Shown here: positions 15,119 to 16,500 of the stretch, one piece after another
Position numbering within the stretch: position 1 is the first letter of the stretch
Layout: the number at the start of each line of letters is the position of its first letter
Assembly: GCA_000437515.1 (NCBI GenBank)
Contig: FR898423.1
Span: forward strand, 1 to 16,500
Source of the DNA: Acidiphilium sp. CAG:727
GTDB lineage: Bacteria; Bacillota; Clostridia; Christensenellales; Borkfalkiaceae
Reading direction: 5' to 3'
DNA length: 16,500 nt
Notes under the pieces: generated by a model
What the model was told of the DNA's origin: nothing
Database searches by the model: none
The model's input: only the letters and a program-made list of their open reading frames with translations
Program-made: the position numbers and the translations under genes

Positions 15119-15211
15119 AATGACCTCTTTTCGTTCGCCGTTTTCTAAAATACCGCTCTTCCGGGAACTCATCCGTCGGCTACGCCGTCGAAAACGAACG
15201 GTATATATTAA

Positions 15212-15240
15212 ATTTTATCATAAATTTCGAAATACCGCAA
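15212..15240 (-). promoter_or_regulatory. Sigma-A type promoter of argS
   Basis: On the minus strand TTGCGG (15235-15240), 17 bases, then TAAAAT (15212-15217) with an extended -10 TG. The start would be near 15205, giving a leader of about 87 bases. No T-box specifier hairpin could be recognised in it. Confidence 0.7.
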
Positions 15241-15248
15241 CAAAAGCA

Positions 15249-15277
15249 TTGAATAAATTTCCGCTTTATGCTAAAAT
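15249..15277 (+). promoter_or_regulatory. Sigma-A type promoter of ychF
   Basis: TTGAAT (15249-15254), 17 bases, TAAAAT (15272-15277) with extended -10 TG. The start is near 15284. An ATG at 15268 would lie upstream of this transcription start, which supports the ychF start at 15310. Confidence 0.75.
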
Positions 15278-15309
15278 TATCGAAGTTACAACCGGAAGAG
15301 GTATACGAA

Positions 15310-16407
15310 ATGAAACTCGGAGTCGTAGGATTGCCGAACGTAGGCAAATCCACGCTTTTCAACGCGATAACGCACGCAGGCGCGCAGGCGGCAAATTTCC
15401 CGTTCTGCACGATAGAACCGAACGTCGGCGTGGTAGCCGTTCCCGACGAACGACTTAACAAACTCGCCGCGCTATATAACAGCAAAAAAGTCACCCCCGC
15501 AACGATAGAATTCGTAGACATTGCTGGGCTTGTAAAAGGCGCAAGCAAGGGCGAGGGTCTGGGTAATAAATTCCTTTCGCACATCCGCGAAGTAGACGCG
15601 ATCGTCCACGTGGTAAGATGTTTCGAAGACGAAAACGTAACCCACGTAGAAAATTCGGTCGACCCGGTGAGAGATATAGGCATTATTAATCTTGAACTTA
15701 TCCTTGCCGATCTCGAAACGGTGCAAAAACGCTACGACAAAGCCTTCGGCATGATTAAATCGGGCGACAAAAAATACAAAATCGAAAGCGATTTATTAAA
15801 ACGTATTTTAGACAGGCTCGAACAGGAACTCCCCGTTCGCGGAATGGAGTTTACCGACGACGAACGCAAATACGTCAACGATTTGTTCCTGCTCACGACC
15901 AAACCCGTGCTTTACGCCGCGAACGTTTCCGAAGCGGATATGGGCAAAAACGGCGAAGATATTCCCTTAGCGAAAGAAGTTATCGACTACGCGACAAAAA
16001 CGGGCAGCGAAACTTTAGTTATATGCGCAAGGACGGAAGAAGAAATTTCCGAACTTCCGCCCGACGAAGCCGCGGTATTTCTCGAAGATTTAGGGCTTAA
16101 AGAGAGCGGACTTAACAGACTCGTCAAAGCGTCGTACAAACTTTTGGGTCTTATAAGTTTCTTGACTTCGGGCGAAGACGAAACGAGAGCCTGGACGATA
16201 AAAGAAGGTACGAAAGCCCCGCAAGCCGCGGGCAAAATTCACAGCGACTTCGAAAAGGGCTTTATCCGCGCCGAATGTATCGACTGGGAAATTCTGCTCG
16301 AACTCGGCAGTTACGTCAAGGCGAAAGAACTGGGGAAAGTTCGTTCCGAAGGCAAAGACTACGTCGTTAAAGACGGCGACGTGATTTTGTTCAGATTCAA
16401 CGTTTAA
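15310..16407 (+). CDS. ychF: Redox-regulated ATPase YchF (Obg family)
   Basis: A 365-residue Obg-family P-loop protein that binds ATP more than GTP and associates with ribosomes. The G1 motif GLPNVGKST is near the N-terminus, G3 is DIAGLVKGASKGEGLGN, and G4 is NVSE in place of NKxD, the change that gives YchF its ATP preference. A helical insertion and a C-terminal TGS domain (about 280-365, ending VKDGDVILFRFNV) follow. The start at 15310 (MKLGVVGLPNVGKS) has AGAGG eight bases upstream, gives the normal family length, and agrees with the promoter. Codon use is that of the core genome. It is transcribed away from argS. Confidence 0.97.
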   Translation: MKLGVVGLPNVGKSTLFNAITHAGAQAANFPFCTIEPNVGVVAVPDERLNKLAALYNSKKVTPATIEFVDIAGLVKGASKGEGLGNKFLSHIREVDAIVHVVRCFEDENVTHVENSVDPVRDIGIINLELILADLETVQKRYDKAFGMIKSGDKKYKIESDLLKRILDRLEQELPVRGMEFTDDERKYVNDLFLLTTKPVLYAANVSEADMGKNGEDIPLAKEVIDYATKTGSETLVICARTEEEISELPPDEAAVFLEDLGLKESGLNRLVKASYKLLGLISFLTSGEDETRAWTIKEGTKAPQAAGKIHSDFEKGFIRAECIDWEILLELGSYVKAKELGKVRSEGKDYVVKDGDVILFRFNV

Positions 16408-16426
16408 TATTTTTATAAATAAAAAA

Positions 16427-16462
16427 GGGAGCGGAAAAACGCAGTTCCCATAGGGATTTTTT
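16427..16462 (+). terminator. Probable ychF terminator
   Basis: GGGAGCG (16427-16433) can pair with CGC and TCCC (16440-16449) across a three-base bulge. Alternatively TCCC-ATA-GGGA forms a small stem directly before TTTTTT at 16457-16462. Either would end transcription just after ychF. Confidence 0.6.
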
Positions 16463-16476
16463 AGAGCATTATAAAA

Positions 16477-16500
16477 GACTAACGAAAATTTTCGTTAGTC
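16477..16500. terminator. Perfect 24-base palindrome at window edge, likely bidirectional terminator
   Basis: The arms GACTAACGAAAA and TTTTCGTTAGTC are exact complements, preceded by AAAA. The window stops at the last base of the palindrome, so a following T-run cannot be seen. Confidence 0.5.

Noticed and set aside
15119..15205. A T-box riboswitch in the argS leader
   Set aside because: The leader is under 100 bases and no T-box sequence or specifier/antiterminator structure is visible.
14729..15458. Plus-strand open frames antisense to the argS 5' end and across the divergent promoter region
   Set aside because: No ribosome sites, and they overlap the argS and ychF promoters and coding starts.

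Overview
The window looks like chromosomal DNA from a low-to-middle GC Bacillota (clostridial-type) bacterium. Supporting this are strong AGGAGG-like ribosome sites, sigma-A promoters with 17-base spacers and extended -10 TG motifs, a CCA-encoding tRNA-Gln, and housekeeping argS and ychF genes. I cannot name genus or species. The conserved end (about 12,650-16,500) and the first 1.45 kb read as moderately GC-rich. The stretch from about 1,450 to 12,400 is visibly AT-richer and is packed with defence- or conflict-type genes, so it looks like an accessory island beside a tRNA gene. No integrase, transposase or CRISPR array is visible.

Layout. (1) Nucleotides 1-7243, all + strand and tightly spaced: the 3' part of a TerY-like vWA gene, a PP2C phosphatase, two small unknown genes, then three genes sharing one N-terminal helical domain of about 90 residues. 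Each of these three carries a different C-terminus: a BspA-type leucine-rich repeat array, an unknown helical region, and a UvrD-type Tudor-like barrel. A transglutaminase-like cysteine protease gene follows, and a bidirectional terminator closes the run. (2) 7299-10163, minus strand: a large protein with a PIN-like nuclease domain, coiled coil and two C-terminal membrane segments, with its own strong promoter, and upstream of it an orphan sigma-70-like regulator. (3) 10579-12344, + strand: a complete retron. It has an extended -10 promoter, an msr-msd RNA of about 112 nt bounded by a perfect 12-bp a1/a2 inverted repeat, and a retron reverse transcriptase fused to a trypsin-like serine protease. 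(4) 12605-16500: tRNA-Gln(CUG), a DnaQ-type exonuclease and argS on the minus strand, divergent from ychF on the plus strand, with paired promoters between argS and ychF and terminators at the ends.

How the parts may work together. The retron is self-contained: the RNA templates multicopy cDNA, and the fused protease is the obvious effector. The 1-7243 operon pairs a phospho-switch (vWA plus PP2C, as in the TerY-P systems, but with no kinase visible here) with a set of proteins sharing an adaptor-like N-terminus. My inference is that the common domain brings different recognition or effector modules (LRR, Tudor, perhaps the transglutaminase protease) to one partner. That locus is the best candidate for an under-described system in this window.
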